From: Nipponacmea schrenckii
Lineage: Eukaryota > Mollusca > Gastropoda > Lottiidae
Direction of reading: 5' to 3'
Assembly: GCA_030562195.1 (NCBI GenBank)
Contig: CM060199.1
Span: 25,192,338 to 25,256,337, forward strand
DNA length: 64,000 bases
The notes below the pieces were generated by a model, which was given only the letters and a program-made list of their open reading frames with translations, searched no databases and was not told the DNA's origin. The first letter of the stretch is position 1; each line of letters starts with the position of its first letter. Position numbers and translations under genes: made by a program. This document shows positions 40,373 to 52,455 of the stretch, piece by piece.

Positions 40373-42560
40373 TTATTGTTCATTTTCTAATTTTTTAATT
40401 TCTAGCTCCAGCTTCCTCTGTTTAAGCTTAAAAAGCTTAATGCTTTCAGAAAGGAAGCTGGAGTAGAGGCGACTCTCCTCTTCATCCTCGTTACATTTTC
40501 TTTTCTCTGAAAAATCCAAAGATCAGTATAAATAAAGAAGTCAAAAAAGAACATAGCTCATAAATTCAATCAATAGAAATATTTTTACATTCATGGCTTT
40601 GAAACTTGATAAGTTGGATATGGAATTGGGAATATTTACTGTCTGAGGAAAGGGTCTCCAATAGATATAAAATGAAAAGCAATATCTACTTGCAAAAAAG
40701 CTAACAGTTTCATAGACACAGAGTATATCAGAAAGAAAAAGAGACTCACTTGGGTAACTTTTTTGGGAGGGAATTTTTTCAGTTCTCAACACATCTTGTT
40801 TATCCTTTTCTGAAATGTCAAAATTGGGCATCAGTTTATATCCTTGTGAGGTAAATGCACAAATGACCCAATATGATTAGGACATATGTTGTATGCTAGG
40901 ATTCAAAGCCGAACATTGGTGGTTTTGTCACTCATTTCATTTCATATTTCACTGAGTTCAAGATCTAGTCCATCAATGACCAACATTCACTAGAAGAGCA
41001 TGTTAAAGACAGCTCATAATTTAAAAGACGGAAACTATTATTAATGAACATAAAAACAGAACATTACCTATTCTGTCGATCAGGGCAAATATATCATTAG
41101 AACCTGAAAGAGAATGTAACAATGATTGAATCAATGACAAGTTTTGATTGATACAATGAAAAGCCATATTTTCAAAAACAATGAAGCAATATATGGGCAT
41201 ATCTTATGAAGCATTTTGAAGTTAATATTTTTTTGTTGGCTTATTTTTGTATTTTATCAATTGACTCTTACCGCAGGCAATGGCAGGTTGACTGTCAGAA
41301 TCTCGATCTGGAACTGATATTGAAACCCGGAAAAAAAAGGTCGGGCCTTTTACATGACTCCTTTATTATGATATTATAAAAGTATTACATTGAAATACAC
41401 TTTTGATATATAGATTCACAATAAATAGAACTCATTGATGTCTAATATGGTCATACAGAAGTTTTCTCATATTGCTCTACAAACATTATCAATCATGTCA
41501 TTTTAAGGTAAAATAAATCAACTTACATGGCAAGCTCACTCCGAAACCAATATCAGTTCCAGAGGAGATTCCTTCTATTGTTGCACTGTTTCTGTTCTTG
41601 AGAAATCTCAAGAACAGGTCCTCTGCATCAGATAGTGGTTGGCCCCTGCCCCCACCAGTTTGATGCAGGTTCGTCCTATTCTTTTTCAAGGCTAATAAAG
41701 AGAAAAAAAAAGGTAGTGCTAGATAGTTAACTAAAAAGACATACTAGTAGTCAAGAAGCTTTTACAGATCTACATCGTGCGCCTATAAACAAATTACATA
41801 AGGTCACTACCCTATCTGCCTAAAGAAATATGTCATTTTTCAAAACACAAATATGTCTGCCACGTTATCCAGTTGCAAAGTTAGTCTGATACGGTAGTTG
41901 ATACGGTAGTTGCGTATGGTCATTACCCTTATATTGCATTAATTTATTGCAGGTAGATCTAGATTCTAGTAGGCCTAATATGTTTAAAATGTCTTCTTAC
42001 CTGAGCATTTAATTTGAGCCACTTTTTTCTTGAGCTGCTCAAGCGACCGGGATACATAGGCTATGCTGAAAATATAAATTATAAAGAGTAAAATGGTGAA
42101 AAAAAAAACCCATCAATTTGCTAGGTCTAATTTTTTGAAGGATCCTAGGCCTATTAAACTGAGGCCTATTAAACTGTGAGTGTGATCTAGGCTAGGCCTA
42201 GGCTAGTATCGGTACTTTAGAATTCTGAATCAATAGGCCCTATCCTATACGCTAATAGGCTAATCAACTTTCTCTGGGCCTACTAGAACTAGATCGAGGC
42301 TAGCCTACTGTAGACTACACCTAAGCTTACTGAACAATCAAAAATTCTGAGAGCCATATTGAGGATAATATTACGTTTAGGTTAGGCCTAATGTTAAAAT
42401 TAGAATGGGCACGTTTTAATTTAGTTTTCAAAAAAATCGTAATAATTTGACATTTAGATCTACGTCTCGATCTAGGGCCTACATAAATATAAACAATAAA
42501 CAAATCAAAACAAAACTAACCTGTTGACGATTTCGCCTATCTGGGCCCAAGCAGCATCTT
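40373..42560 (-). pseudogene. Myb/SANT gene of the partial Harbinger copy, 5' truncated
   Basis: The minus-strand exons 2-7 of the Harbinger partner gene are present, in the same positions as in the complete copy (offset 7313-7375), from the terminal KLFKLKQRKLELEIKKLENE exon near 40373-40510 to the SRSLEQLKKKVAQIK exon near 42002-42065. The first exon is cut at 42560. The exon equivalent to 48586-48647 loses its acceptor through the block replacement at 41317-41345. Confidence 0.75.
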
Positions 42561-42962
42561 ACAGCAAGACCCATAGGACTTAATATTCACCACAGTGTAG
42601 GCATAGCACCCTTTGTAGTTCCATTTAATACAACCAGTAATAAAGCAAGTAAGATAGTTCAAACCCATTATAAGAGTCTTCAAGAGAAATTTCCTCATGT
42701 CTATAAACAGAAAATGATAGTAGCATATTCAAAAAATCAGAACTTAAATGACAACCTTGTTCATAGCAAACTAAAAATAATCTGTACTTAACAGGTACTA
42801 TACTACTCGCCCATCGGGCGAGTTATTTTATTTTTTCTAATTTCAGATCAGAAGAGAAGAAAATCATCCAACAGATCCAGATCCCAATTTCTCAATAAGA
42901 TATTTGTTCCACCCTAGGCCTGTACATTTGGGAGATTCAATCCCTCCCTTCCCCGAAATCAA
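42561..42962 (+). mobile_element. Penelope-like 3' fragment (matches 58177-58581)
   Basis: From acagcaagacccatagg to the gggagattcaatccctccc tail this is nearly identical to the 3' end of Penelope 2, including the last 75 or so codons of ORF2 (GLNIHHSVGIAPFVVPFNTT to the stop at 42791) and the ctcgcccatcgggcgag hairpin. Severe 5' truncation is normal for target-primed insertion. It is joined directly to the interrupted Harbinger copy. Confidence 0.92.
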
Positions 42963-43310
42963 ATATAGTCAATATTGAACTTGTTCAAGATCTCATCAAT
43001 AAAAATGATCACATAAAATTTCACTCAAATCAGATGAAAACTGCATTGTCTATCGCAATCACAAGCCAATTTCGCCTCGTTCTGACTTCAACAATCACAC
43101 CAAATTTCATTCAAATCAGATGAAAACTGTTGTCTCTATTGTGTTCAAAAGTCTATTTCGATGGATTTTGACAAAGTCAAGGGCAACAAATCAAAAAATG
43201 TTCTCCGAAAAATCATCACTATCAAACTTGTCCAAGATCTCATTAATATAAATAATCACAGAAAGTTTCATTCAAACCTTATAATGTGGGAGTATAAAAT
43301 GAAATAACAC
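42963..43310. repeat. Interspersed repeat fragment (aagatctcat/ttcattcaaatcagatgaa units)
   Basis: Two to three diverged units of about 120-130 bp with ttgttcaagatctcatcaat, aatcacataaaatttcac and tcaaatcagatgaaaactg appear. It ends tataatgtgggagtataaaa, like the right ends of the other GACGG-family repeats. Confidence 0.6.
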
Positions 43311-43559
43311 AATACTTTATAATTTTGTAAGTAATTTATTAATTATTAGAAGAGCAATTCATTTGATGTTAAATGATATAAACAATGAAGTTTTTTTTAA
43401 AAATATTATCAATAAGATGTACAGAATTGAAAGCAAACAAGGAATATTATTTGAATAATAACTTTGTTGCACATGATAAACCATGGTCCTCTCACAGGAT
43501 TCCACTACTATACTTTTTGCTCCTGACTTTAAACGAGATTTTTGATTTGGGAAATTTCT

Positions 43560-43680
43560 TTGCTTGTATGAATTTTTAGTATCATAACATGAACAAACTC
43601 TGTCTTTATAGTTAATTTGCCTGTACCATCCTGTTTCAACTTCTAATTTATGAGCACACAATCTAGTGAAAGATTGCATT
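43560..43680 (-). pseudogene. LINE C-terminal fragment
   Basis: The minus-strand start of this frame reads FTRLCAHKLEVETGWYRQIN then YKDRVCSCYDTKN, matching the C-terminal RT tail block FRCSAHNLAIETGRYTNVHR of the LINE at 35903-36406. It is a small 3' fragment, otherwise unlinked. Confidence 0.6.
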
Positions 43681-43689
43681 TACTAAAAT

Positions 43690-44218
43690 GTATGTAAATA
43701 TATGACGTTACCATCTGTTTTTAAAACAATATTTCTCAAAAAATATCACCAACAAAAGAATACCAGGCATATAATATTATGGATATGGAGACTTTGACTT
43801 AACTAAATACTAAACTACTGATGCATAACATCAATACCGGTACAAGGCTTTCATCTTGATCAAATTGACAAGATACTGGTACAGTAAATTACATTTAAAA
43901 AAAAACCATTCAATAACTAAATATGAACTGATGCATAACATCAATTAATTTCAACTTGAAATTAAAACAATAAATCAAAAACAAGATTGAATAACACACA
44001 AACTAAATATAAACTTGCCTAAGTTTTCGCAATCAAAAATAAGTGTTGTATTAGTATTTTTCAAAGGAAAAATGATTGGCATGAATTCCGATGGTGGTAG
44101 TATCTTACTGTGCTGGCGCTAAAACCAAAGAAAATAAGATCATGTTAAAGATCGCTTGACAGTTGGAAATCGAAAAATAAGATCATGTTAAATAACTGCA
44201 ACTTAAAAAAAATATAAA
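43690..44218. other. Non-coding stretch with no recognisable feature
   Basis: AT-rich sequence. An actgatgcataacatcaat string occurs twice (about 43817 and 43928) as a minor direct repeat, and aataagatcatgttaa twice near 44130 and 44175. No gene is seen. Confidence 0.5.
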
Positions 44219-44471
44219 CTGGGCCCTGTTTCACAAAAACTTACAATCACCCTAACTTAGGATTCTGTTGTAACTTAGGATGATTTTGTTCCAGAAAGCC
44301 AATTTTAGCATTAAAGCTAAAATAGATTAAAATCAATTTTAAGTTAAAAGACTATCTTAACTTAAAATAGCAGTGTTTCACAAAGCGATTTTATGACGAA
44401 TTTTAGTTAAAATCAATTTTAAGTTAGGACAGCCGTCTGCTTGTTTTATCTTAGAATCAACTTCTTACAAT

Positions 44472-47400
44472 ATGGCAGCAAATTTCATTGCTCTGCAGCA
44501 CGGACGGCTATTTAGAAGGGAAAGGGTTTTCAGGGATAGGGTTAATCCTTTAGAAAATTTTACTGGGGGGGAAATAAGGGACAGGTACCGTTTTTGGCCA
44601 GAAACTATCTATTTCATCATGGATCTTTTGGGTGAAGCATTGGATCATCCAACAAAACGATCCAATGCATTGCCAACATTGTTGCAAGTTCTGGTGGCAT
44701 TAAGGTTTTATGCCACTGGTTCATACCAGTCCGTTGTGTCAGACACTCTTGGACTGTCTAAGACGACAGTCTGCCGTTGTGTGAGATCTGTTAGTCTGGC
44801 TCTGCAGGCTGTTGCAGCAAGATTTATCAAATTTCCATCACCTGAAGAGGAAGAGGATGTGAAGAGGAAGTTTTTTCAAATTGCAGGTAGATAAATAATT
44901 GAACTCATAATATGCAAGATAAATAATTATCATTTTCCACAGACAGAAGTGCTCTTTGAAAAGGTGGGCAAATATGATTTACATACAATTGTAATAGGCC
45001 TACATGTCCATGTATTGCGTTTCCATCTAACACCTTCAGCAGAATATCTCTATGATTCAACAGTGCCATCACGCTTTGAAAAAGATGTTCATTTTTCATT
45101 TAGGCTTTCCAAACGTGATAGGATGTTTGGATGGATGTTTAATTCGGCTCAAAAAGCCATCGGCCAACACCCATGAATTCATTTGTAGGAAAGGCTACCC
45201 ATCAATCAACACACAGGTAGGCCTATACTCAATATCATACTACATAATAACATGGAATTAACACTAGGCTAGTTTTTTTTGAGAAAGACATTGAATTTAC
45301 ATTGGTGTAAAAGAGAAGGACTCTTTATCACAACCCTTTCACTTATTTTTGTAAAGGCTAATTGTGTCATTGATAATCCTGGGCCCTGGTATCATTCTAG
45401 CGTAACTTCACTCGAATTGAATTGGGTTGATGATAATGGCTAGTAAACAATTCCTGATTTTCTATGAGATGTCTTTGGACTCGTGCAACATTTAGATCAT
45501 ATGGATGACCATGGTATAAACTTCTGATAACTTTCACCATTTCAGTTCACATGTCTTCCTGATCACCGCTTTTCAAGCATTGTTGCCAAATGGCCAGGTA
45601 GTTGCCATGACTCCCGTATTTTTAACGAATCATCATTATCAACATACATGTCTTCTGGTAGGTTACAGTAATTTTTATAGGCCTACACACTCATTAAATG
45701 AACCTGTGAATGAGAGAAAAAAACAATGACTTTGAGATAATTTATAATGAATTAGGCCTTAATTTATGATGGAAATAACGTGATAAAATCACACAGATGC
45801 AATGACACTTCTCATTAATGATATGCCATGTTTTCAGATTCCTACAAGTAATTAACTTGTTGACAAAATCGTCTGAATTTTTTCTTGACAAGTTGGTTTT
45901 ATATGAATCTTTGCCCAAGTTTTGTAATATTTCATAGTTTTAATGACTCACAATTTCCTGCAAAAATGTTGTTCTTTATTTCTAAACTTATAATACTAAT
46001 ATACCCTATTAATTCTTTTCTCTTTTCCGGCATATGACAGTACCAGACATTGCTTCTTCTTACCTGTTTACTTTTAAGGTGATCATGGAATCCTACTGGG
46101 TGATTCAGGTTATGCCAATAGGCCATATCTTCTAACACCAATCCTGGGACCTCAAGCAGCAAAAGAAGAGAGGTACAATGATGCTCATTGTAAAACCAGA
46201 GTGAGGGTGGAACAATCTTTTGGAATACTAAAGAATAGATTTGGGTGAGATGTTAAAATCGACAGTAAATTGATTATTAGTGACTCTTATGTCTATTAAC
46301 ATGGTAAAACCTACAAAGATAAAATAATGGCAGGTCTTACAATTATTACATGTATTAATTAAAACAAGGTTATAAAACAAGGCTAACCTACTAACTAGAA
46401 AAAGAATGTAATTGCAAAGTGTAAAGTGTTATGAATATTGAAATTGAAGAGTAAGCTTATACCCTAGACTACCTGAAATACTCAAAATTGATTTGAACAT
46501 AAAATTTGATGGGACTTATTTTTCCTTGCGAATCCAAGGACATTTGGCTAGTAAATAAAAACATGATAAAAAACTAAATGGCTTCTGATTGGATGTTAAC
46601 TAAGTCTATTAAGGGAACTAACTCTGGTTTTCAACAAGACATCAGGAGTAGTCTCCCGTAAATTAATAAATCCTAGAGGTAATAATCTTTATTATTACCT
46701 CTATGTGATAAATTCAATAATATTTAAAAGGCTATACCTACAGTAAAGTACACCACTGATTGTAACAAACTATTATTCCGATTAGTTACATTAATATACA
46801 ATATAAGCCTTGCATTAAGGCAAATTTGAGCAAACTGTAATCCCGCCTCACTCCTATGCAATATTGTAAAATGACAGAAGAGGAAGAATGAAAGATCATC
46901 ATTTGCTGTATGTGCAGAGTTTGAGTAGGCCAATATATTTTTGAATATTTCCAACCCATTTATGCTTTTATCACCCAATAAGGTATTCTGCAGTAGATAT
47001 CGCTTGTATGATAAATGACGTTATCTACTGCACTATATCTACTAGGAGATAACGCTTCTACTACACTATATCTACTAGGAGATAACGCTTGCAATGGTTT
47101 CTAACAGCGATATTGAGTGATAAATAAAATCTCAAACTCGTCTTTCTTGATATCAAAAAATATCCCTACTCGTTGATAAAATTCAAAAAAAAACTCGGCA
47201 GAGCCTCGGAGTTTTGCACTTTTATCAATTTGTGGTGATATTTTTGATATCAAGAAAGACTCGTTAGAGATTCTCTATTTACCTTTATCCCTTTAATGCA
47301 TCTATCTGCATAATTATATTACTTACATATTAAGTAACTCTTGTTTTGGTTTCAGATGTTTGTTAATGGGTTTGAGAGTAACTCCAGAAAGGGCCATTAC

Positions 47401-47572
47401 CATCATAAATGCATGTGCGGTTTTGCACAATATTGCCATTATCAACAGGGATAACTTTGAGCCACTGATAGAGAACGAGGCAGCAGTGGCTCCTGTTCCA
47501 AATGCTAGAGGCGATGATGCACCAGCTGGCCTAGCAACTAGAAATTACTTTGTTAACACATATTTTGCATAA
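44472..47572 (+). CDS. HARBI1-like: Harbinger transposase (HARBI1-like), five exons, intact
   Basis: Exons 44472-44886, 45104-45216, 45546-45657, 46079-46244 and 47356-47572 have GT/AG borders and sum to 1023 nt, exactly 340 codons plus stop, the usual length for HARBI1 proteins. Exon 1 holds the N-terminal helix-turn-helix (SVVSDTLGLSKTTVCRCVRS), exon 2 GFPNVIGCLDGCLIRLKKPS (first catalytic Asp), exon 3 IVAKWPGSCHDSRIF, and exon 4 GDSGYANRPYLLTPILGP (second Asp) and TRVRVEQSFGILKNRF (Glu). Exon 5 ends the fold with CAVLHNIA. It cuts and pastes the element in the nucleus together with the Myb-like partner. Exon 4 to 5 junction gives RFGCL where RFxCL is usual. Confidence 0.92.
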
Positions 47573-47685
47573 AACTTAGTTGGTTTTTTTTTTACAGGAC
47601 CCACCAAAATCATCAAAAGTTTGTGTATTGATTCCCCTCTCAGTTTTGGCCTTAAATATTTTTTAACACAGGAGATTTTTTTTTT

Positions 47686-50086
47686 TTATTGTTCATTTTC
47701 TAATTTTTTAATTTCTAGCTCCAGCTTCCTCTGTTTAAGCTTAAAAAGCTTAATGCTTTCAGAAAGGAAGCTGGAGTAGAGGCGACTCTCCTCTTCATCC
47801 TCGTTACATTTTCTTTTCTCTGAAAAATCCAAAGATCAGTATAAATAAAGAAGTCAAAAAAGAACATAGCTCATAAATTCAATCAATAGAAATATTTTTA
47901 CATTCATGGCTTTGAAACTTGATAAGTTGGATATGGAATTGGGAATATTTACTGTCTGAGGAAAGGGTCTCCAATAGATATAAAATGAAAAGCAATATCT
48001 ACTTGCAAAAAAGCTAACAGTTTCATAGACACAGAGTATATCAGAAAGAAAAAGAGACTCACTTGGGTAACTTTTTTGGGAGGGCATTTTTTCAGTTCTC
48101 AACACATCTTGTTTATCCTTTTTTGAAATGTCAAAATTGGGCATCAGTTTATATCCTTGTGAGGTAAATGCACAAATGACCCAATATGATTAGGACATAT
48201 GTTGTATGCTAGGATTCAAAGCCGAACATTGGTGGTTTTGTCACTCATTTCATTTCATATTTCACTGAGTTCAAGATCTAGTCCATCAATGACCAACATT
48301 CACTAGAAGAGCATGTTAAAGACAGCTCATAATTTAAAAGACGGAAACTATTATTAATGAACATAAAAACAGAACATTACCTATTCTGTCGATCAGGGCA
48401 AATATATCATTAGAACCTGAAAGAGAATGTAACAATGATTGAATCAATGACAAGTTTTGATTGATACAATGAAAAGCCATATTTTCAAAAACAATGAAGC
48501 AATATATGGGCATATCTTATGAAGCATTTTGAAGTTAATATTTTTTTGTTGGCTTATTTTTGTATTTTATCAATTGACTCTTACCGCAGGCAATGGCAGG
48601 TTGACTGTCAGAATCTCGATCTGGAACTGATATTGAACTGGAGGTCGCTGTAATTTAACAATAACAAGCTTATACAAATAATATTGCATCATGCATACTG
48701 GTGAATTATTACTTTAACATAATATGACATGACTCCTTTATTATGATATTATAAAAGTATTACATTGAAATACACTTTTGATATATAGATTCACAATAAA
48801 TAGAACTCATTGATGTCTAATATGGTCATACAGAAGTTTTCTCATATTGCTCTACAAACATTATCAATCATGTCATTTTAAGGTAAAATAAATCAACTTA
48901 CATGGCAAGCTCACTCCGAAACCAATATCAGTTCCAGAGGAGATTCCTTCTATTGTTGCACTGTTTCTGTTCTTGAGAAATCTCAAGAACAGGTCCTCTG
49001 CATCAGATAGTGGTTGGCCCCTGCCCCCACCAGTTTGATGCAGGTTCGTCCTATTCTTTTTCAAGGCTAATAAAGAGAAAAAAAAAGGTAGTGCTAGATA
49101 GTTAACTAAAAAGACATACTAGTAGTCAAGAAGCTTTTACAGATCTACATCGTGCGCCTATAAACAAATTACATAAGGTCACTACCCTATCTGCCTAAAG
49201 AAATATGTCATTTTTCAAAAAACAAATATGTCTGCCACGTTATCCAGTTGCAAAGTTAGTCTGATACGGTAGTTGATACGGTAGTTGCGTATGGTCATTA
49301 CCCTTATATTGCATTAATTTATTGCAGGTAGATCTAGATTCTAGTAGGCCTAATATGTTTAAAATGTCTTCTTACCTGAGCATTTAATTTGAGCCACTTT
49401 TTTCTTGAGCTGCTCAAGCGACCGGGATACATAGGCTATGCTGAAAATATAAATTATAAAGAGTAAAATGGTGAAAAAAAAAACCCATCAATTTGCTAGG
49501 TCTAATTTTTTGAAGGATCCTAGGCCTATTAAACTGAGGCCTATTAAACTGTGAGTGTGATCTAGGCTAGGCCTAGGCTAGTATCGGTACTTTAGAATTC
49601 TGAATCAATAGGCCCTATCCTATACGCTAATAGGCTAATCAACTTTCTCTGGGCCTACTAGAACTAGATCGAGGCTAGCCTACTGTAGACTACACCTAAG
49701 CTTACTGAACAATCAAAAATTCTGAGAGCCATATTGAGGATAATATTACGTTTAGGTTAGGCCTAATGTTAAAATTAGAATGGGCACGTTTTAATTTAGT
49801 TTTCAAAAAAATCGTAATAATTTGACATTTAGATCTACGTCTCGATCTAGGGCCTACATAAATATAAACAATAAACAAATCAAAACAAAACTAACCTGTT
49901 GACGATTTCGCCTATCTGGGCCCAAGCAGCATCTTTCGACACGGAAGAGACCCCACCAACCCCACACCCAGAGAACTCTCCCTCAAGCTGATCGGCTCGT
50001 TCAACATAAGCTTGAATAAGCGCGATTTCCTCTCTGGATATCCAGTTTGGTTGACGGGGCTTCTCGGACTTTTTCTCAGTAGCCAT
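47686..50086 (-). CDS. Harbinger Myb/SANT-like partner protein, about seven exons
   Basis: The minus-strand gene starts at ATG 50086 (MATEKKSEKPRQPNWISREE). Exon 1 (49896-50086) and exon 2 (49376-49440, SRSLEQLKKKVAQIKCS) form the SANT/trihelix fold. Further exons lie near 48906-49066 (GRGQPLSDAEDLFLRFLKN), 48586-48647, 48384-48416 and 48063-48162, and the last is 47686-47822, ending in a charged helix (FKLKQRKLELEIKKLENEQ). In Harbingers this protein binds the transposase, carries it into the nucleus and recruits it to the ends. Small middle exons were placed by splice signals, so details may differ. Confidence 0.8.
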
Positions 50087-50290
50087 TTTATCGTCTGCTA
50101 TACCGTACCGGAAGTTTGAAATGCGTCGACGCAAGGTCGCTTACCATGTTAAAAAAATGATTTTAACTAAAATTCAATAAGATGAGATTTTAAGTTAAAA
50201 TCGCGCTTCGTGAAACGGGAAATGCTTAAACTTAAAATTCTATCTTAGCTAAGATAATCTTAAGTTAAGTCTTTGTGAAACAGGGCCCAG

Positions 50291-50851
50291 GTGCATTACA
50301 GTAGTAAAAAAAAAAAATAAAAAAAAAAAGATGGCCGCCATGGGGGCTGCCATGTTTGTTTACAGCTAGGTCGCAGTCAATCAAGGTAGTCTCGAAGTGA
50401 ATATTCTGGAATTCTTAAAATTAAATATATGTTTTGTACCCTATTTAAACACCTTACGTTTAATCTTAATTTTTCCTGAATGTTCTATGCGGGATTTCCA
50501 TAAACAAGTTTATCTCAAGAGCTGTCTATCCTTGTCGTCCAAATTGCGTTGATAGGGCGTTTTTTTCTGACGTCACATGCTATTTATGACGTCGAAATTT
50601 ATCAATGAATGACTTTATTTATTAATAGCCCTAGTCTGCGCTCTCATTCAAGGCCATGCCTTTTTCATATTATTGAAATATTGATCTTAATCTTGTTCTT
50701 ATAAATAAGTCTTGCCCATAAAAAATGGCGGTGTAAACAGACGTCACTTTAAAGACGGGATCATCCAGTCCTAATATTTCTCTACTGACTGGAAAACAAA
50801 CGCTACAAAAAACCTGTTATCTCCCTTCAACTATGCACCACGATTCTTTAA
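50291..50851. other. Non-coding stretch between Harbinger and Kolobok elements
   Basis: A-rich tract at 50305-50330, then unremarkable sequence. The agatggccgccatgggggctgccatg segment (50329-50355) looks like a promoter/translation-start-rich region, but no open frame follows. It ends in TTAA (50848-50851), the target duplication of the next element. Confidence 0.5.
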
Positions 50852-51076
50852 AGGTCACATGAAATCAGTTTCTTTTCCTGTTTCTTTGATCTCTTATCAA
50901 AGATTATTGTATTATAAATCTTTCTTGAATAAAAAAAATGTAAAATTGTTTGGCGTTTGCGTGTAGTCGGCGTTTAAAGTACACCTGTATTGAATCGCCG
51001 GCTTGAATTACTTCCCCTTAATGCGACGTCACTCGTACCCTTCGATATCTTTGACCTGATTCAGTACAACGTCAAC

Positions 51077-52198
51077 ATGAGCGGTGGGCCTAATTAAGAA
51101 GATTCGGGAGAAGATTCTGACATCGACGAAATGCCAGATTTGTCATCCAGAACCCTTGGAGTTCAGCCCTATTTATATGAGCCAGTACCAAAAGAAGCCC
51201 CAGAGTCGCCAGTGGAAACGGGCCGTGATACAGCCGGGTCCGACACGTCCTCAGATAGCGAGGATGTTGAAGACGTCACGGAATGGTGATTGTTTAATTT
51301 ATTTTATATATTATTTAAATGTAATTCAACAGAAAAATAAAACTATATTTTGATAATGAGTGATGTGATCAACATGAGATTTTATTCCTCAGTATAGCAA
51401 TACTAGTATCCTGAGTTTCCCGTAGCTAGAGGCGGAAGCGGGAGCGGGAGGGGGGGGGGATCTCGGCGCACTAAAGATAGGTGATATAAAATGACGTCAT
51501 CTATACGCCTCTTTGCCATTTAGTGGAGCCCATATTGAAAGGAATCTGACCTACCCCCGGAGACTATAGCTATGGGCATTTTGATGTAATGATTGTAAGC
51601 CTACCTGTACATGTATTGTTTTTCAGGTGTGTGTGCAACAGATGCACCAACATGTCAAAAAGAAGAGAGTGCAAGTGCTGCGAAACGACTAACGTTGTTG
51701 ATGGGAAGATTGAAGAAGCAGAGATAGATTGCATAACTGAGCACCAGGGGTTCCATGATAATTGCCTCAGCTCGTACGTCCTTGAGGCATCCTATTATGA
51801 ATACCTTGAGGGAAATGGTCCATTGGAGGAAGGCGAGCTTATTCACGAGTTAGTACATCCTTTGTGAACAAAGATTATAAATATTCTGTTACACATCTTT
51901 ATCCTTATTTTGAATTTAGAAGAAATTGCCAGTTTTGAAACTACATGTCCTACATGGTTCAAATATCAAGCAATTCTCATTTCTCAATTATAATTCGTTC
52001 CCTTTCGTTTCTTACCTGTATTTACATATTCTTTTTTTCAGGGTCTACCGCTATATTGCCTATAGACGATTTGTAAGGTGGATATTCCACAAACTTGGTA
52101 AAAACAACAGGATGGTGTTGCGCTCTTGTGTTGTGTCTGCTATCAGGACAAGATTTCCATCACATGAATACTGTGGGTTCAAATACCCAAAAAAATAA
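51077..52198 (+). pseudogene. P2X7-type cytoplasmic-domain protein of the Kolobok element, three exons
   Basis: Exons 51077-51285, 51627-51848 and 52042-52198 join in frame. Exon 1 is acidic (EDSGEDSDIDEMPDLSS, then RTLGVQPYLYEP). Exon 2 carries the zinc-binding Cys region (WCVCNRCTNM, ECKCCET, DCITEHQGFHDNCL) and exon 3 ends it (YIAYRRFVRWIFHKLG, VLRSCVVSAIRTRFP, YCGFKYPKK). This matches the cytoplasmic ballast domain of P2X7 receptors without any channel part. A TAA at codon 7 (51095-51097) breaks the first frame. A Met 45 nt further on could restart it. Its role in the transposon is unknown; DNA or transposase binding is a guess. Confidence 0.8.
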
Positions 52199-52440
52199 AA
52201 TATTAATTATATAAAAATTTGTTATAATTGATTTAAATCGTGACACATGGGTCCTCACTATGTCCTCTTTTGGCCTTCTTGGTGTAGTATAGGATTGAGT
52301 AATTGGTTCTGGCCTTGGGTGATCCTGTCTTCTTCTATCTTGAGTACCAAGTGTTTCATCAATTCATCTACATAGCCTGTTAAAAAACCTATTAAAATTT
52401 CACAATTATTTAAATACAACTGAACATTCCCCTTCTAACC
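52199..52440. other. Spacer between P2X7-like gene and Penelope 2
   Basis: No coding signal. The left border of Penelope 2 must lie here or slightly downstream but no target duplication or ribozyme-like motif was recognised. Confidence 0.4.
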
Positions 52441-52455
52441 TAGACTTATTTTCAT

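Larger units (their letters stand above)
39512..42560. mobile_element. Partial second copy of the Harbinger element (matches 46825-49935)
   Basis: Sequence from tttgagcaaactgtaa to gcccaagcagcatctt repeats 46825-49935 with roughly ten scattered single-base differences. One block differs: 41317-41345 (acccggaaaaaaaaggtcgg and following) replaces about 90 bp at 48640-48730. The copy starts at the gap and ends abruptly inside the first Myb exon, where a Penelope 3' fragment follows. It may be a true duplicate or a second haplotype. Confidence 0.93.
44219..50290. mobile_element. Complete PIF/Harbinger transposon with perfect 19-bp TIRs
   Basis: The ends ctgggccctgtttcacaaa (44219-44237) and its exact complement (50272-50290) bracket 6.07 kb that encode a HARBI1-type transposase on the plus strand and a Myb/SANT protein on the minus strand, the canonical two-gene Harbinger plan. 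Subterminal ttaacttaaaat/attttaagttaa inverted motifs lie just inside each end. A 3-bp TWA duplication is not evident at the current flanks. Both genes appear open, so this is the best candidate for an active or recently active transposon in the window. Confidence 0.92.
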
